A stretch of 64,000 bases of DNA from Yoonia ponticola. GTDB taxonomy: Bacteria; Pseudomonadota; Alphaproteobacteria; Rhodobacterales; Rhodobacteraceae. Shown piece after piece: positions 44,855 through 55,003 of the stretch. The number at the start of each line of letters is the position of its first letter. Within the stretch, counting starts at the first letter, position 1. The stretch lies in contig NZ_JACIJM010000007.1 in NCBI RefSeq assembly GCF_014199395.1, forward strand, positions 62,001 through 126,000. The letters are read 5' to 3'. The position numbers and the translations under genes were made by a program. Below the pieces are notes generated by a model that was not told the origin of the DNA, made no database searches, and saw only the letters and a list, made by a program, of their open reading frames with translations.

Positions 44855-46639
44855 ATGCCGCAAGTAGTATCGAAAAGTACAAAGAGCGATGAACCGCCAA
44901 TGGTAGACAAGTTGACCGCACAAGGCCGTGCAGAATTAACCAATACCCGCAAACAAAGCCGGGGCTTGTACTGGATGGTTGCGGTCTTCAGTTTCTTTGT
45001 GAACATGCTGATGCTGACCGGCCCGCTGTATATGTTGAACGTATATGATCGGGTTTTGGGGTCGCGCAGCCTAGAGACGTTAATCGCGTTATCGGTGTTG
45101 GTCGCGTTTTTATACGGCATGATGGGCATCATGGACTACGTGCGGGGCCGGATCATGGCCCGCGTTGGCGCACGGTTCCAAGCGGGCATGGACCGCCGTG
45201 TTTTTGCTGCTGTGCTCAAGGCATCGACAATCAACAAGGCCCGCAACGAAGCTGCAACAGGCTTGCGCGATCTGGAAAGCGTGCAGCGATTGATCACCTC
45301 GCCAGCCCTGATGGCCGTGTTCGATCTGCCGTGGACACCGTTGTTTTTCCTAGGGATATTTATCTTTCACCCTCTGATGGGCCTTTTAGGCATCGTCGGC
45401 GGCGTGATTTTGATCGCCGTGGCGATCACCAACCAATTAACCACCCGCAAGCCACTGCAAAAAGCCAACGCCGCGACATTCCAGTCCGAGACGATGGGAG
45501 CGCAAATCCGGCAGGAATCCGAGATGGTTCATGCGTTGGGGATGCGCGATGCTGCGTTTAGTCGGTGGCAGATTGCCCGTGCACAGTCGCTGGATGCCAC
45601 GATTGCCGCCGCTGATGGCGCTGGCACGTTCAGCGCGATGACCAAGACGTTCCGCCTGTTTTTGCAATCCGCGATGTTGGGGCTGGGTGCGTATCTGGTG
45701 CTGCGTGGCGAGTTGACGCCCGGTGCGATGATCGCTGGTTCAATATTGCTGGGCCGTGCGTTGGCCCCGATCGAACTGATCGTCGGCCAATTTGCGACGT
45801 TCCAAAAAGGACGCGAAGGCTGGAAAAACCTATCAACGCTGCTGGGCAACGTACCAGAGGATGATGCCCGTACCACGCTGCCGCAACCCGCCGCCCGCAT
45901 TATCGCGGATCAGGTGACGGTCGTCCCGCCGGGTGAACAAACAGCTTCGCTGCGAATGATCAGTTTCGCAGTCCAACCAGGTCAAGCCGTTGGTGTTATT
46001 GGGACTTCTGGATCGGGAAAAACGACGCTTGCGCGTGCGTTAACCGGTGTTTGGCGTCCTGCTGGCGGGAAAATCAGGCTCGATGGCGCGGCGCTGGATC
46101 AATACAACCCAGACGTTTTGGGACAGCATATCGGGTATTTACCCCAGCGGGTGCAGCTATTTGACGGGACGATTAAGGAAAACATCGCCCGCATGTCGAT
46201 GCAGCCGGATGACGCCGCCGTGGTTGCTGCTGCCAAAAAAGCGGCTGCGCACGAGATGATTTTAAATCTGCCTGACGGGTACGACACGCGGGTCACATCG
46301 AACGGTGGTCGCCTGTCTGGTGGTCAAATCCAACGGGTCGGTCTGGCGCGTGCGATGTACGGCAATCCGGTTGTGCTGGTGCTGGACGAGCCGAATTCGA
46401 ACCTTGATAACGAAGGGTCAAATGCGCTGAACAACGCGATCCGGCTGTGTAAAGAAGAAGGTAAAATCGTCTTTATCATGGCACATCGTCCGAACGCGAT
46501 TCAAGAGTGCGATTTGCTGCTCGTGATTGAAAACGGGGCACGGCGGGCCTTTGGGCCCAAGGATCAAGTGCTACAAGAAATGGTTAAGAATGCCGATCAA
46601 ATCAAACAAACTTCAGGCAAAGGGGCGGGCGTATCATGA
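44855..46639 (+). CDS. type I secretion ABC transporter ATPase/permease (PrtD family)
   Basis: 594 residues. N-terminal transmembrane domain (about 35-310, six helices) with no C39 peptidase domain, then an ABC domain: Walker [10 protein letters not shown] (about 390), signature [10 protein letters not shown] and Walker [13 protein letters not shown]. Exports RTX-type proteins directly across both membranes. The usual start is uncertain: TTG at 44792, ATG at 44855 or 44900; 44855 is chosen. Overlaps the HlyD gene by 4 nt. Confidence 0.9.
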   Translation: MPQVVSKSTKSDEPPMVDKLTAQGRAELTNTRKQSRGLYWMVAVFSFFVNMLMLTGPLYMLNVYDRVLGSRSLETLIALSVLVAFLYGMMGIMDYVRGRIMARVGARFQAGMDRRVFAAVLKASTINKARNEAATGLRDLESVQRLITSPALMAVFDLPWTPLFFLGIFIFHPLMGLLGIVGGVILIAVAITNQLTTRKPLQKANAATFQSETMGAQIRQESEMVHALGMRDAAFSRWQIARAQSLDATIAAADGAGTFSAMTKTFRLFLQSAMLGLGAYLVLRGELTPGAMIAGSILLGRALAPIELIVGQFATFQKGREGWKNLSTLLGNVPEDDARTTLPQPAARIIADQVTVVPPGEQTASLRMISFAVQPGQAVGVIGTSGSGKTTLARALTGVWRPAGGKIRLDGAALDQYNPDVLGQHIGYLPQRVQLFDGTIKENIARMSMQPDDAAVVAAAKKAAAHEMILNLPDGYDTRVTSNGGRLSGGQIQRVGLARAMYGNPVVLVLDEPNSNLDNEGSNALNNAIRLCKEEGKIVFIMAHRPNAIQECDLLLVIENGARRAFGPKDQVLQEMVKNADQIKQTSGKGAGVS

Positions 46640-47943
46640 GCGACCAAACCCTGAATAAACGCTGGTCAGTCTTGCGACCAATGACCATCGGTTTGCTGGC
46701 GATGCTGGTGCTGGTTGGTGGCTTTGGAACGTGGGCCGTGGTGGCGCAGATCACTGGCGCTGTGATTGCATCCGGCCAGATCGAAGTCGACCGCAACCGG
46801 CAAGTTATTCAACACCCTGACGGCGGCGTCGTCGAAGCGATTTTGGTCAAGGAAGGCGATACTGTTGCTGCCGGAGACCTGCTTATTCAATTGGATTCCG
46901 ATGCGTTGCGGTCGGAATTGGCTATCGTCGAAGGCCAGTTGTTTGAAATTTTGGCGCGTCGCGGACGGCTAGAGGCAGAGCGCGATGCGAGCGATTCCAT
47001 CACCTTTCCAGAGGTGCTGTATTCCTTTGATCGACCTGAAATCGAAAGTCTGATTGCCGGGCAAGAACGCCTGTTCGAAGCGCGATTAGAATCGTCAGCT
47101 AAGACCAAAGAACAGCTCGCCCAGCGCCGTGCGCAGATCGTGAGCCAGATTGGCGGCATAGCGGCGCAACGCGACGCGGTCGCCCGTCAACAAGAGTTAA
47201 TTACGCAGGAACTGGCCGCACAGCAGACGCTTCTTGAGCGGGGCTTGGCACAGGCCAGCGGCGTTTCCATCTTGCAGCGCGAAGAGGCTAATCTGCTAGG
47301 GGATTTGGGGGAGCTTGTCGCATCCGAGGCGCAAGCCGCCGAGCAAATTACCGAGATCGAGATCGAAGTTCTGACGCTCGACACCACCCGCCGCGAAGAA
47401 GCAATCACGCGCCTACGCGATCTGCAATTCAACGAACTGGAACTGACAGAACGGCAGCGCACGCTGACCCAACAGCTGGATCGGCTTGACATTCGTGCGC
47501 CATTGGCCGGAATTGTCTACGGATTACAGGTATTTGCAGAAAGATCGGTCATTCGCGCCGCTGATCCGGTGATGTTTCTTGTGCCGCAAGACCGCCCGCT
47601 TGTGATTGCCGCCCAAGTCCAACTGACGGACGTGGATCAGATCTACGTCGGCCAAGAGGCGACGATGCGCTTTTCCGCCTTTGATCAACGCCGCACGCCG
47701 GAATTGTTCGGCAAGGTCACGCTGATTTCGGCTGATGCGTTTCAGGATGATAGCAATGTCGCGCCATTTTACCGTGTAGAACTGCGCCTAAACGAAGGTG
47801 AGATCGACCGACTGCCTGCCGATATGACCCTGATCCCCGGTATGCCTGTGGAATCTTTTGTCCGCACCGCAGATCGCAGCCCGATGGACTATCTGATCAA
47901 GCCGCTTGCTGATTATTTCGCCAAGGCATTTCGCGAGTCGTGA
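46636..47943 (+). CDS. HlyD family type I secretion periplasmic adaptor
   Basis: 435 residues: short cytoplasmic part, one transmembrane helix (about 15-38), biotinyl-lipoyl-like parts ([16 protein letters not shown], about 56-71), a long coiled coil (about 95-275) and the C-terminal beta-barrel. Joins the ABC exporter to a TolC-type outer-membrane tunnel. Overlaps the exporter (ATGA). No TolC gene or RTX substrate is adjacent. Confidence 0.93.
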   Translation: MSDQTLNKRWSVLRPMTIGLLAMLVLVGGFGTWAVVAQITGAVIASGQIEVDRNRQVIQHPDGGVVEAILVKEGDTVAAGDLLIQLDSDALRSELAIVEGQLFEILARRGRLEAERDASDSITFPEVLYSFDRPEIESLIAGQERLFEARLESSAKTKEQLAQRRAQIVSQIGGIAAQRDAVARQQELITQELAAQQTLLERGLAQASGVSILQREEANLLGDLGELVASEAQAAEQITEIEIEVLTLDTTRREEAITRLRDLQFNELELTERQRTLTQQLDRLDIRAPLAGIVYGLQVFAERSVIRAADPVMFLVPQDRPLVIAAQVQLTDVDQIYVGQEATMRFSAFDQRRTPELFGKVTLISADAFQDDSNVAPFYRVELRLNEGEIDRLPADMTLIPGMPVESFVRTADRSPMDYLIKPLADYFAKAFRES

Positions 47944-47997
47944 TTGCGCCTGCCTGCGCCCAACGATAGCGTTCACCCAAACATCAAGGAGAACGCC

Positions 47998-48462
47998 ATG
48001 TCGTCTGTGATTGAAACCAAACTTGCCGAACTCGGCGTGACTTTACCCGATGCGCCAGCCGCTGCGGGCAACTACGTCCCCTATGTGATCGCGGGTGATT
48101 TGGTGTTTGTGTCGGGCCAGATTGCGATGGACGCGACAGGGCCTTTGACCGGAAAACTGGGGGACGACTATACGGTTGACCAAGGGATTGCCGCCGCAAA
48201 AACCTGCGCGATCAACCTGTTAACGCAGTTGAAAGCCGCTTGCGACGGTGATCTAGATCGTTTGGTACGTGTGGTGAAACTGGGTGGTTTTGTGAACTCG
48301 ACCCCTGATTTCACCGACCAACCCAAAGTGATTAACGGCGCGTCTGATTTTCTCGTTGAGGCGTTGGGCGACATAGGCCGACACGCGCGTGCAGCCGTCA
48401 GCGCACCTAGCCTTCCGCTCGGCGTTGCTGTTGAAATCGACGCGGTGTTTCAGATCAAATGA
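47998..48462 (+). CDS. RidA/YjgF family protein
   Basis: 154 residues. The YjgF/Rid trimer fold with GNYVPYVIAGDLVFVSGQIAMD at the start and GRHARAAVSAPSLPLGVAVEIDAVF at the end, holding the conserved arginine (HAR-A). Rid proteins hydrolyse reactive enamines or imines made by PLP enzymes; this longer subfamily has no fixed function. AAGGAG lies before the ATG. Overlaps the next gene by 4 nt. Confidence 0.9.
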   Translation: MSSVIETKLAELGVTLPDAPAAAGNYVPYVIAGDLVFVSGQIAMDATGPLTGKLGDDYTVDQGIAAAKTCAINLLTQLKAACDGDLDRLVRVVKLGGFVNSTPDFTDQPKVINGASDFLVEALGDIGRHARAAVSAPSLPLGVAVEIDAVFQIK

Positions 48463-49211
48463 AGCTGCCTGCATCCTTCCTAACAAAGCCGATCACGCAC
48501 CGCGCTTTGCATGACAAAACCGATGGTCGCCCCGAAAACTCAATCGAGGCGATCACGGCTGCGATTGATGCCGGCTACGGTATCGAGATTGATTTGCAGC
48601 TGTCGCAAGACGGTGTGCCGATGGTGTTTCACGACTATCACTTGGGGCGTTTGACGGCTGAAACCGGGCCTGTCGCGATGCGCACTGCCGCTGAGTTGGG
48701 GCAGATTATGCTGACGGGCGGGGCTACGGGTATTCCGACATTTGCAGAGGTGCTGGCGCTGGTGAATGGCCGCGTTCCGTTGCTGGTTGAGATCAAGGAT
48801 CAAGACCATCAGATGGGCGAAAACGTCGGACTTTTGCAGCAGGTCGCGGCTGATGCCCTCGCGGATTACAAAGGCGACGTCGCGATTATGTCGTTCAATC
48901 CACATGCGGTTATGGCGTTTGGTGTCGCCGCCCCGACCATCCCGCGCGGCATTGTCACGTCGGATTATACCGCTACAGATTGGCCCACGATTCCTGCCGA
49001 TGTGCGTGATCGATTGCGTGATATTCCCGATTACGACCGCATTGGTGCCAGCTTTATCAGCCACGAAGCCCGCGATCTGGGGCGTGATCGCGTTGCCAAT
49101 CTGAAGGCTGCGGGTGCGAATGTGCTGTGTTGGACGATCAAATCGCCCGAACAAGAGGCGGAGGCACGAAAAGTTGCGGATAACGTGACTTTTGAAGGCT
49201 ATCTCGCTTGA
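48459..49211 (+). CDS. glycerophosphodiester phosphodiesterase
   Basis: 250 residues. GDPD TIM-barrel: ITHRALHDKTDGRPENSIEA (catalytic His and Glu), GIEIDLQLSQDGVPMVFHD (metal Glu/Asp and second catalytic His) and LVEIKD. Cleaves glycerophosphodiesters to glycerol-3-phosphate and an alcohol. No signal peptide, so cytoplasmic. Coupled to the Rid gene. Confidence 0.93.
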   Translation: MKLPASFLTKPITHRALHDKTDGRPENSIEAITAAIDAGYGIEIDLQLSQDGVPMVFHDYHLGRLTAETGPVAMRTAAELGQIMLTGGATGIPTFAEVLALVNGRVPLLVEIKDQDHQMGENVGLLQQVAADALADYKGDVAIMSFNPHAVMAFGVAAPTIPRGIVTSDYTATDWPTIPADVRDRLRDIPDYDRIGASFISHEARDLGRDRVANLKAAGANVLCWTIKSPEQEAEARKVADNVTFEGYLA

Positions 49212-49241
49212 CCCCCACCCAATTGCGCACAAATCAAGACT

Positions 49242-50420
49242 ATGACTGACGACGCAATCGAGATTAACGCCCATCCCGACCTGAGCACAATTGCGCAGGT
49301 CGATTGGGATGCCTGCGCGTGTCCCGAAGACGGGCGTCCTTACGATCCGTTCACAACCTATCGCTTTATCAAGGCATTAGAAGACAGCGGGTCGGTTGGT
49401 TCCGGCACGGGCTGGCAGCCGCGTTATTTAACCGCAAAGGTTAATGGTCAGGTGATCGCTGTCGCGCCGCTTTATGCCAAAGGTCATTCGCAGGGCGAAT
49501 ATATCTTCGATCACAACTGGGCCCATGCGTTTGAGAATGCGGGTGGTCGCTACTACCCGAAACTGCAACTCGCCGTGCCGTTTACGCCTGCAACGGGACG
49601 CCGATTTCTGACACGTCCCGGTTTTGAAGTCGTCGGCATGTCCGCTATTGTCCAAGGCGCGATCCAGATTGCGGCAGATAATCAACTATCGTCGGTCCAC
49701 GTGACATTCTGCACCGAAGCCGAGGCAATTGCAGGCGAGGAAATGGGCCTACTGCCTCGCATTGGGCAGCAGTTTCATTGGGAAAACGACGGTTACGCGG
49801 ATTTTGACGGATTTCTCGGCAGCCTTGCAAGTCGCAAACGCAAGAACATCCGCAAGGAACGTGCGCAGGCGAATAGCTTTGGCGGTGATATTCTGATGCT
49901 GACGGGCGACGCTATTCAGCCCGAACATTGGGATGCGTTCTGGCAGTTTTATCAGGACACCGGAAACCGCAAATGGGGGACGCCCTACCTGACGCGTGGA
50001 TTTTTCGACATCGCCCAAGAGACATTGCGCTATGATATGTTGCTGTCACTGGCGGTGCGTGACGGACAATATGTGGCGGGGGCATTGAACTTTATCGGGC
50101 GCGAAACGCTATACGGGCGCTATTGGGGCTGTATTGAACACCACGCCTGTTTGCATTTCGAGTTGTGCTATTACCGCGCGATTGACTACGCCATTGAACA
50201 CGGGCTGGCGCGCGTAGAGGCGGGCGCACAGGGCGAACACAAACTTGCGCGGGGCTATTTGCCTGTCGCGACCCATTCATTGCATTGGTTCAGTGACGCA
50301 GGGTTTCGCGATGCCGTCGGCAATTACCTAGAGGCCGAGCGCGACGCGGTGGATAACGAAATCGAAATCCTGACCAGTTACGGTCCATTCAAACGCGAAA
50401 ATCGTGAGGAACAACAATGA
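49242..50420 (+). CDS. FemAB-like acyltransferase (COG3146/DUF482 family)
   Basis: 392 residues of the GNAT-like family annotated as FemAB_like. Typical are [65 protein letters not shown] and [26 protein letters not shown]. Substrate unknown. Overlaps phhB by 4 nt. Confidence 0.88.
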   Translation: MTDDAIEINAHPDLSTIAQVDWDACACPEDGRPYDPFTTYRFIKALEDSGSVGSGTGWQPRYLTAKVNGQVIAVAPLYAKGHSQGEYIFDHNWAHAFENAGGRYYPKLQLAVPFTPATGRRFLTRPGFEVVGMSAIVQGAIQIAADNQLSSVHVTFCTEAEAIAGEEMGLLPRIGQQFHWENDGYADFDGFLGSLASRKRKNIRKERAQANSFGGDILMLTGDAIQPEHWDAFWQFYQDTGNRKWGTPYLTRGFFDIAQETLRYDMLLSLAVRDGQYVAGALNFIGRETLYGRYWGCIEHHACLHFELCYYRAIDYAIEHGLARVEAGAQGEHKLARGYLPVATHSLHWFSDAGFRDAVGNYLEAERDAVDNEIEILTSYGPFKRENREEQQ

Positions 50421-50716
50421 CCGACGCATTGACCACAGCAGAACGCGACACACTGATTGCACCGCTTTTGGCGAACGGCTGGACCATGGTTAACGGGCGT
50501 GATGCGATCCAAAAGACATATGTTTTCGGGAATTTCGTCGCGGCCTTTGGATTTATGACTCAAGCTGCTATCTGGGCCGAGAAATTGAACCACCACCCCG
50601 AGTGGTCGAACGTTTACAAAACCGTCGACGTGACACTGATCACGCATGATTGCGACGGGTTAAGCGTTTTGGACGCGAAATTAGGCGCAAAAATGGATGC
50701 GCTGGCTAAAGGATAA
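50417..50716 (+). CDS. phhB: 4a-hydroxytetrahydrobiopterin dehydratase
   Basis: 99 residues. Signature [23 protein letters not shown] includes the catalytic histidines, followed by [14 protein letters not shown]. Regenerates pterin cofactor after phenylalanine hydroxylase, or acts as a transcription cofactor (DCoH). Three bases before the MscS gene. Confidence 0.94.
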   Translation: MTDALTTAERDTLIAPLLANGWTMVNGRDAIQKTYVFGNFVAAFGFMTQAAIWAEKLNHHPEWSNVYKTVDVTLITHDCDGLSVLDAKLGAKMDALAKG

Positions 50717-50718
50717 CT

Positions 50719-51567
50719 ATGGAAGACTTGTTAAATACTGAAATTGTCGACGGCAAAACGCTCGCCGACTTGTTTACTGTTGAATTTCTTGCCTCGGTTT
50801 TCGGGTCGGTTGTCGCCGCGCTGGTGATCCTGATTGTCGGATTTATGATCGGCGGGTGGGCACGGCGCAGGCTTGGCCGGTTGGGTGAGCAGTACAAACA
50901 CCTTGACGAAACGCTGTTCAACTTCCTTGGGAATATCGCCCGCTACGTCATCATTGGCTTTGCATTCCTGTTTGTTCTCAACACCTTCGGCGTGCAAACC
51001 ACATCGTTTGTCGCTGTTGTCGGTGCCGCTGGTCTCGCCATCGGTCTGGCGTTGCAAGGTACGTTGTCGAATGTCGCCGCTGGCGTGATGATCATCTTTT
51101 TCCGCCCGATTAAACTGGGAGATTTTGTCGAAGTGAACGGTAGAATGGGCACCGTGAAAGACATTACGTTGAATTACACCGAACTCGCGTCTGTCGGAAA
51201 CGTGCAGATCATCATTCCAAACTCTGAAGTATGGGGCAACACGATCGAGAACTATTCGGTTTACACGACTCGTCGTGCGGAATGGACGTTTGGCGTAGGC
51301 TACGGCGCGAACCTCAAGGACGCTGAGCAGATCATTCACGATACGATCTTGGCAGATGAACGGTCCCACGCAGAGCCCGCACCCTTTGTGCAGGTCAACA
51401 ATTTGAACGACAGTTCGGTTGATTTCTTGGTGCGCGTTTGGTGCGATTCAGCCGTCTACTTCCAGTTCCAAGCGGACATGAAGCGGCGCGTCAAAGAGGC
51501 GTTGGATGCGGGCGGGATCGACATTCCGTTCCCGACAAGAACGCTTATTCAAGTCAAAGAAGACTGA
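50719..51567 (+). CDS. MscS family mechanosensitive channel
   Basis: 282 residues. Three hydrophobic segments (about 25-115), pore helix GAAGLAIGLALQGTLSNVAAGVMI, then the beta domain with FRPIKLGDFVEVNGRMGTV and the cytoplasmic cage. Small-conductance channel for osmotic release. Ends at a strong terminator. Confidence 0.94.
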   Translation: MEDLLNTEIVDGKTLADLFTVEFLASVFGSVVAALVILIVGFMIGGWARRRLGRLGEQYKHLDETLFNFLGNIARYVIIGFAFLFVLNTFGVQTTSFVAVVGAAGLAIGLALQGTLSNVAAGVMIIFFRPIKLGDFVEVNGRMGTVKDITLNYTELASVGNVQIIIPNSEVWGNTIENYSVYTTRRAEWTFGVGYGANLKDAEQIIHDTILADERSHAEPAPFVQVNNLNDSSVDFLVRVWCDSAVYFQFQADMKRRVKEALDAGGIDIPFPTRTLIQVKED

Positions 51568-51573
51568 TAGTTT

Positions 51574-51605
51574 GGGCGCGGCGTCAAAACCGCGCCCTTT
51601 TTCTT
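51574..51605 (+). terminator. rho-independent terminator after the MscS gene
   Basis: GGGCGCGG (51574-51581), loop CGTCAAAA, CCGCGCCC (51590-51597), then TTTTTCTTT. It also lies before the convergent peroxiredoxin gene. Confidence 0.9.
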
Positions 51606-52093
51606 TAGATCATCGCCAGCAGTGATTCACCGCCAGAGATATCACATTCACCGGGGCTCGATTCTTCGCCCAGTGCTGTGACAACGCCGTTATCCACAAC
51701 CATTGCATAGCGCTTTGAACGCCCGATCAGGCCCGCTGGTGGTGCCGAAAAATCCATGCCGATGGCTTTGGTGAACGCGCCGTCGGCGTCGCCCAGCATC
51801 GTGATGCCCGCTTCAGCAGCACCCGTGCTTTCGCCCCACGCCTGCATCACAAACGGGTCGTTAACCGATACGCAGATGATTTCATCAACGCCTTTGGCCG
51901 CAAAATCGTCCTTGGTCCGCATAAAGCTAGGCACGTGCGACGTTGTGCAAACGCCAGTGTAGGCACCCGGCAAGCCGAAGATCACAACTTTGCGGTCTGT
52001 CAGTTTTTCTGACAACTGAACGCTGGCAGGACCTTCTTCGCCCATAAACAGCAGTGTAGCGTCGGGCAGTGTCGCCCCTTTTGAAATCGTCAT
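51605..52093 (-). CDS. peroxiredoxin (Prx5/AhpE-like)
   Basis: 162 residues, thioredoxin fold. Peroxidatic cysteine in FGLPGAYTGVCTTSHVPSF (about residue 48) with the PxxxT/SxxC pattern; a second cysteine in GECDIS near the end (about 152). Reduces peroxides, most likely with glutaredoxin/glutathione as in this subfamily. The ATG at 52093 gives MTISKGATLPDATL. Confidence 0.94.
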   Translation of the reverse strand: MTISKGATLPDATLLFMGEEGPASVQLSEKLTDRKVVIFGLPGAYTGVCTTSHVPSFMRTKDDFAAKGVDEIICVSVNDPFVMQAWGESTGAAEAGITMLGDADGAFTKAIGMDFSAPPAGLIGRSKRYAMVVDNGVVTALGEESSPGECDISGGESLLAMI

Positions 52094-52179
52094 GAATACG
52101 TCCTTGTTTTGATTGCACCTGTTGTCGCCAACAATATAGGCTTGGCGAGTAATCAAAACCAGATCAAGGACACAATTGT

Positions 52180-53388
52180 ATGTCACATGTCGTCGTCATC
52201 GGTGCAGGCCAAGCCGGATCATCTTGTGTTGCAAAGCTGCGCACCGACGGATTTGACGGCGAAATCACGCTTGTCGGCGGTGAACCTGTGCCGCCATATC
52301 AGCGCCCACCGCTGTCAAAGGCTTATTTACTGGGGGAAATGGCAGAAGAGCGGCTGTATCTGCGCCCTGCCAGTTTTTACGCCGACAACGATATCACGCT
52401 GCGCCTGTCCACACGAGCGACTGCGATTGATCCCTCTGCGAAAACCGTGACGCTCGAAAATACCGAAGTGTTAAGCTACGATCACCTCGTTCTGACCACT
52501 GGCGCGCGTCCTCGGACCTTGCCCAGCGCTATTGGTGGCGATCTGAACAACGTGTTTTCCGTGCGCGATCTGGCTGATGCGGACGCAATGGCGCCTGCAT
52601 TCGCGTCGGGCAAAAAGGCGTTGATCATCGGCGGGGGCTATATCGGGTTAGAGGCCGCTGCCGTCGCTGCCAAACGCGGCGTTGATGTGACCTTGGTCGA
52701 GATGTCAGAGCGGATTTTGCAGCGCGTTGCTGCCCCACAAACCTCTGACTACTTCCGCGCATTGCATACCGCGCATGGTGTGAAAGTCCTCGAAGGCATC
52801 GGTTTGGACCGCTTAGTCGGCAACGACACGGTCACAGGTGCGGTCCTCAACGATGGCACAGAAATACCTGTCGATTTCGCGGTTGTCGGCGTTGGCATTA
52901 CGCCTGCCACGATCCTTGCCGAAGCGGCTGGTTTGACTATCAACAACGGTATTGCCACCAACGCGATGGGCCAGACGTCTAACCCTGCGATTTGGGCGGC
53001 GGGCGATTGCGCCTCTGCGCCGCTGAACGGTCAGCAGGTCAGGATCGAAAGCGTCGGTAACGCCATTGATCACGCAGAAATAGTTGCGAAAAACATCATC
53101 GGGGCTGCGACGCCTTATGTGCCCACGCCTTGGTTCTGGTCAGATCAATACGATTGTAAATTGCAAATCGCGGGCCTGAACGCTGGATACGACGCAGTTT
53201 ATGCGCGCGTGACAGGCGATGCACGGTCGCATTGGTATTACAAAGGCAACCAGTTGATTGCCGTTGATGCAATGAACGACGCGCGCAACTACATGATCGG
53301 AAAACGCTTGATTGAAGCAGGCAAAAGCCCCGCACCCAATCAGATCACCGACCCCGATACCGACATGAAAGCACTGCTTAAAGCATGA
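52180..53388 (+). CDS. FAD/NAD-dependent ferredoxin/rubredoxin reductase
   Basis: 402 residues. FAD motif VVIGAGQAGSSCV (4-16), the PYQRPPLSKAY segment, NAD motif IIGGGYIGLEAAAVA (about 147-161), the GVGITPATILAEAAGL stretch and AAGDCA. Similar proteins transfer electrons from NADH to [2Fe-2S] ferredoxins of Rieske oxygenases or P450s. No ferredoxin gene is adjacent. Overlaps rsmD by 4 nt. Confidence 0.9.
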   Translation: MSHVVVIGAGQAGSSCVAKLRTDGFDGEITLVGGEPVPPYQRPPLSKAYLLGEMAEERLYLRPASFYADNDITLRLSTRATAIDPSAKTVTLENTEVLSYDHLVLTTGARPRTLPSAIGGDLNNVFSVRDLADADAMAPAFASGKKALIIGGGYIGLEAAAVAAKRGVDVTLVEMSERILQRVAAPQTSDYFRALHTAHGVKVLEGIGLDRLVGNDTVTGAVLNDGTEIPVDFAVVGVGITPATILAEAAGLTINNGIATNAMGQTSNPAIWAAGDCASAPLNGQQVRIESVGNAIDHAEIVAKNIIGAATPYVPTPWFWSDQYDCKLQIAGLNAGYDAVYARVTGDARSHWYYKGNQLIAVDAMNDARNYMIGKRLIEAGKSPAPNQITDPDTDMKALLKA

Positions 53389-53945
53389 GGATCATTGGCG
53401 GACAGCATCGCGGGTTGAACTTGACCGACGTGGGAAAAGGCGATGTAGCAGCGCATTTGCGGCCCACATCTGATCGCGTGCGCGAGAGCCTGTTCAATGT
53501 ATTACAGGGCGGCAAATACGGAAATCCCATCGACGGGGCGCGTGTGTTGGACTTGTTCGCAGGCACCGGCGCATTAGGGCTAGAGGCGCTATCGCGCGGT
53601 GCCGCATATGCCACGTTCGTCGATAGCGGACGTGTCGCGCAAAAGCTGATTACCGAGAATATCAACAAATGTAGGCGCGGTTCGGACACAAAGCTACTGA
53701 CCTGCGACACCAATAACCTGCCGCTTGCGGATACCCCTTGCGACCTGATTTTCGCTGACCCGCCCTATGGTCAGGGCCTCGGTCCCGCCGCCTTACGCGC
53801 TGCCAAATCCGCTGGATGGATCGCAGACAACGCGCTGATCGTGCTGGAAGACAACACCGCCCTGCCCGCACCACCGGGCTTTCGCAAACTCGACCAACGG
53901 CGCTACGGCGACACATGGATCACACTACTGGAGCCGAACGTATGA
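53385..53945 (+). CDS. rsmD: 16S rRNA (guanine(966)-N(2))-methyltransferase
   Basis: 186 residues. MRIIGGQHRGLNL at the start, RPTSDRVRESLFNVL, SAM-binding VLDLFAGTGALGLEALSRGA and catalytic FADPPYGQG. Methylates G966 of 16S rRNA in the 30S subunit. Overlaps the HAD gene by 4 nt. Confidence 0.95.
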   Translation: MRIIGGQHRGLNLTDVGKGDVAAHLRPTSDRVRESLFNVLQGGKYGNPIDGARVLDLFAGTGALGLEALSRGAAYATFVDSGRVAQKLITENINKCRRGSDTKLLTCDTNNLPLADTPCDLIFADPPYGQGLGPAALRAAKSAGWIADNALIVLEDNTALPAPPGFRKLDQRRYGDTWITLLEPNV

Positions 53946-54997
53946 CCGTCAAACTTGTTATTTTCGATTGCGATGGCGTTCTGGTGGATACGGAACCTAC
54001 GACAAATCGGGTCATTGCCTCTGATCTTGTGAAGCGCGGTTTGACGTTAAGCGACCATGACATCGGCGAGCTATTCGTCGGCGGAACCATCGAAGCTGTG
54101 TCAAAACGCGCCCGCAAAATGGGGGCCGCCATCCCCAACGATTGGGTCGAAACGATCTACGCCAAGATGTTCAAAGAATTAAGCTACGGCGTCAGGGTTT
54201 TCGACGAGGTTGATGTTTTCCTCGACGCGCTTGCCGCCCAAGGGATCGCGATTGCGATTGCCTCAAACGGGCCGTTGGACAAGATGGAAATCACGTTGGC
54301 CCCGTCGGGCCTAAAAGCCCGCTTTGGCAGGCAGATTTACTCTGGCCACGACTACACGCCAAAACCCGCGCCAGACATGATCCTGCACGCGATGCAGGTT
54401 GCTGGCGTCACGGCGGACGAGACGGTGTTCATCGATGACAGCGCAACAGGGGCAAGTGCTGGCTTGGCTGCGGGCGTGCGCACGTTCGGTTTCGATCCAA
54501 GCCGCAAGTTCACGCAGCTGGGTGAATTGGCCGTGGATAAAGTCGGGTCGATGCGGGAAATTGCAGGGCTGATCGGCGTGGCGATGCCCGCGTTATCATC
54601 CGAACCCGCAGCGCCTGCCGCCACTGCAATACCCGAACAGCCCGACCATTTTTGCCCCGGTTGCGGCGTAGAACGCACATTCTACGCCCGCTATCCTTGG
54701 CACTTTTGCGACGATTGCTGTCGCACCGCAGTCGACGGCGACGGGCGCAAAATCCACACATTCAACACCGATCTCAGTGGTGGTTTCGGGTTCCGCATTG
54801 AGGGCGAAAGCCAAAGCTATTCTTGTGGTGGCATCCTCGCAAAGATCAACAACCGCCCCGCTATCATCAGGGACGCCTACATGGGCGGGATCGTTGCACA
54901 ACCCTGGACGACGTCCTCGACTGTTGGCACACCAAACAGAACCCACAATTCGCTGCTGCCAAATGCGACAAAGGACGCCATAACGCCGATCAAATAA
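53942..54997 (+). CDS. HAD-family hydrolase fused to a zinc-ribbon-like domain
   Basis: 351 residues. Residues 1-215 are a HAD phosphatase with FDCDGVLVDTEP (nucleophile D8), SNGP, KPAPD and FIDDSATG motifs. A spacer (about 215-240) leads to a second module (about 240-325): CPGCGVER then YPWHFCDDC (two CxxC pairs), DGDGRKIHTFNTDLSGGFGF and MGGIVAQP, resembling a stand-alone bacterial zinc-ribbon family of unknown role. The last 28 or so residues look random, see the findings on a possible frameshift. Start at 53942 overlaps rsmD (ATGA). Confidence 0.85.
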   Translation: MTVKLVIFDCDGVLVDTEPTTNRVIASDLVKRGLTLSDHDIGELFVGGTIEAVSKRARKMGAAIPNDWVETIYAKMFKELSYGVRVFDEVDVFLDALAAQGIAIAIASNGPLDKMEITLAPSGLKARFGRQIYSGHDYTPKPAPDMILHAMQVAGVTADETVFIDDSATGASAGLAAGVRTFGFDPSRKFTQLGELAVDKVGSMREIAGLIGVAMPALSSEPAAPAATAIPEQPDHFCPGCGVERTFYARYPWHFCDDCCRTAVDGDGRKIHTFNTDLSGGFGFRIEGESQSYSCGGILAKINNRPAIIRDAYMGGIVAQPWTTSSTVGTPNRTHNSLLPNATKDAITPIK

Positions 54998-55003
54998 GGT
55001 CGC

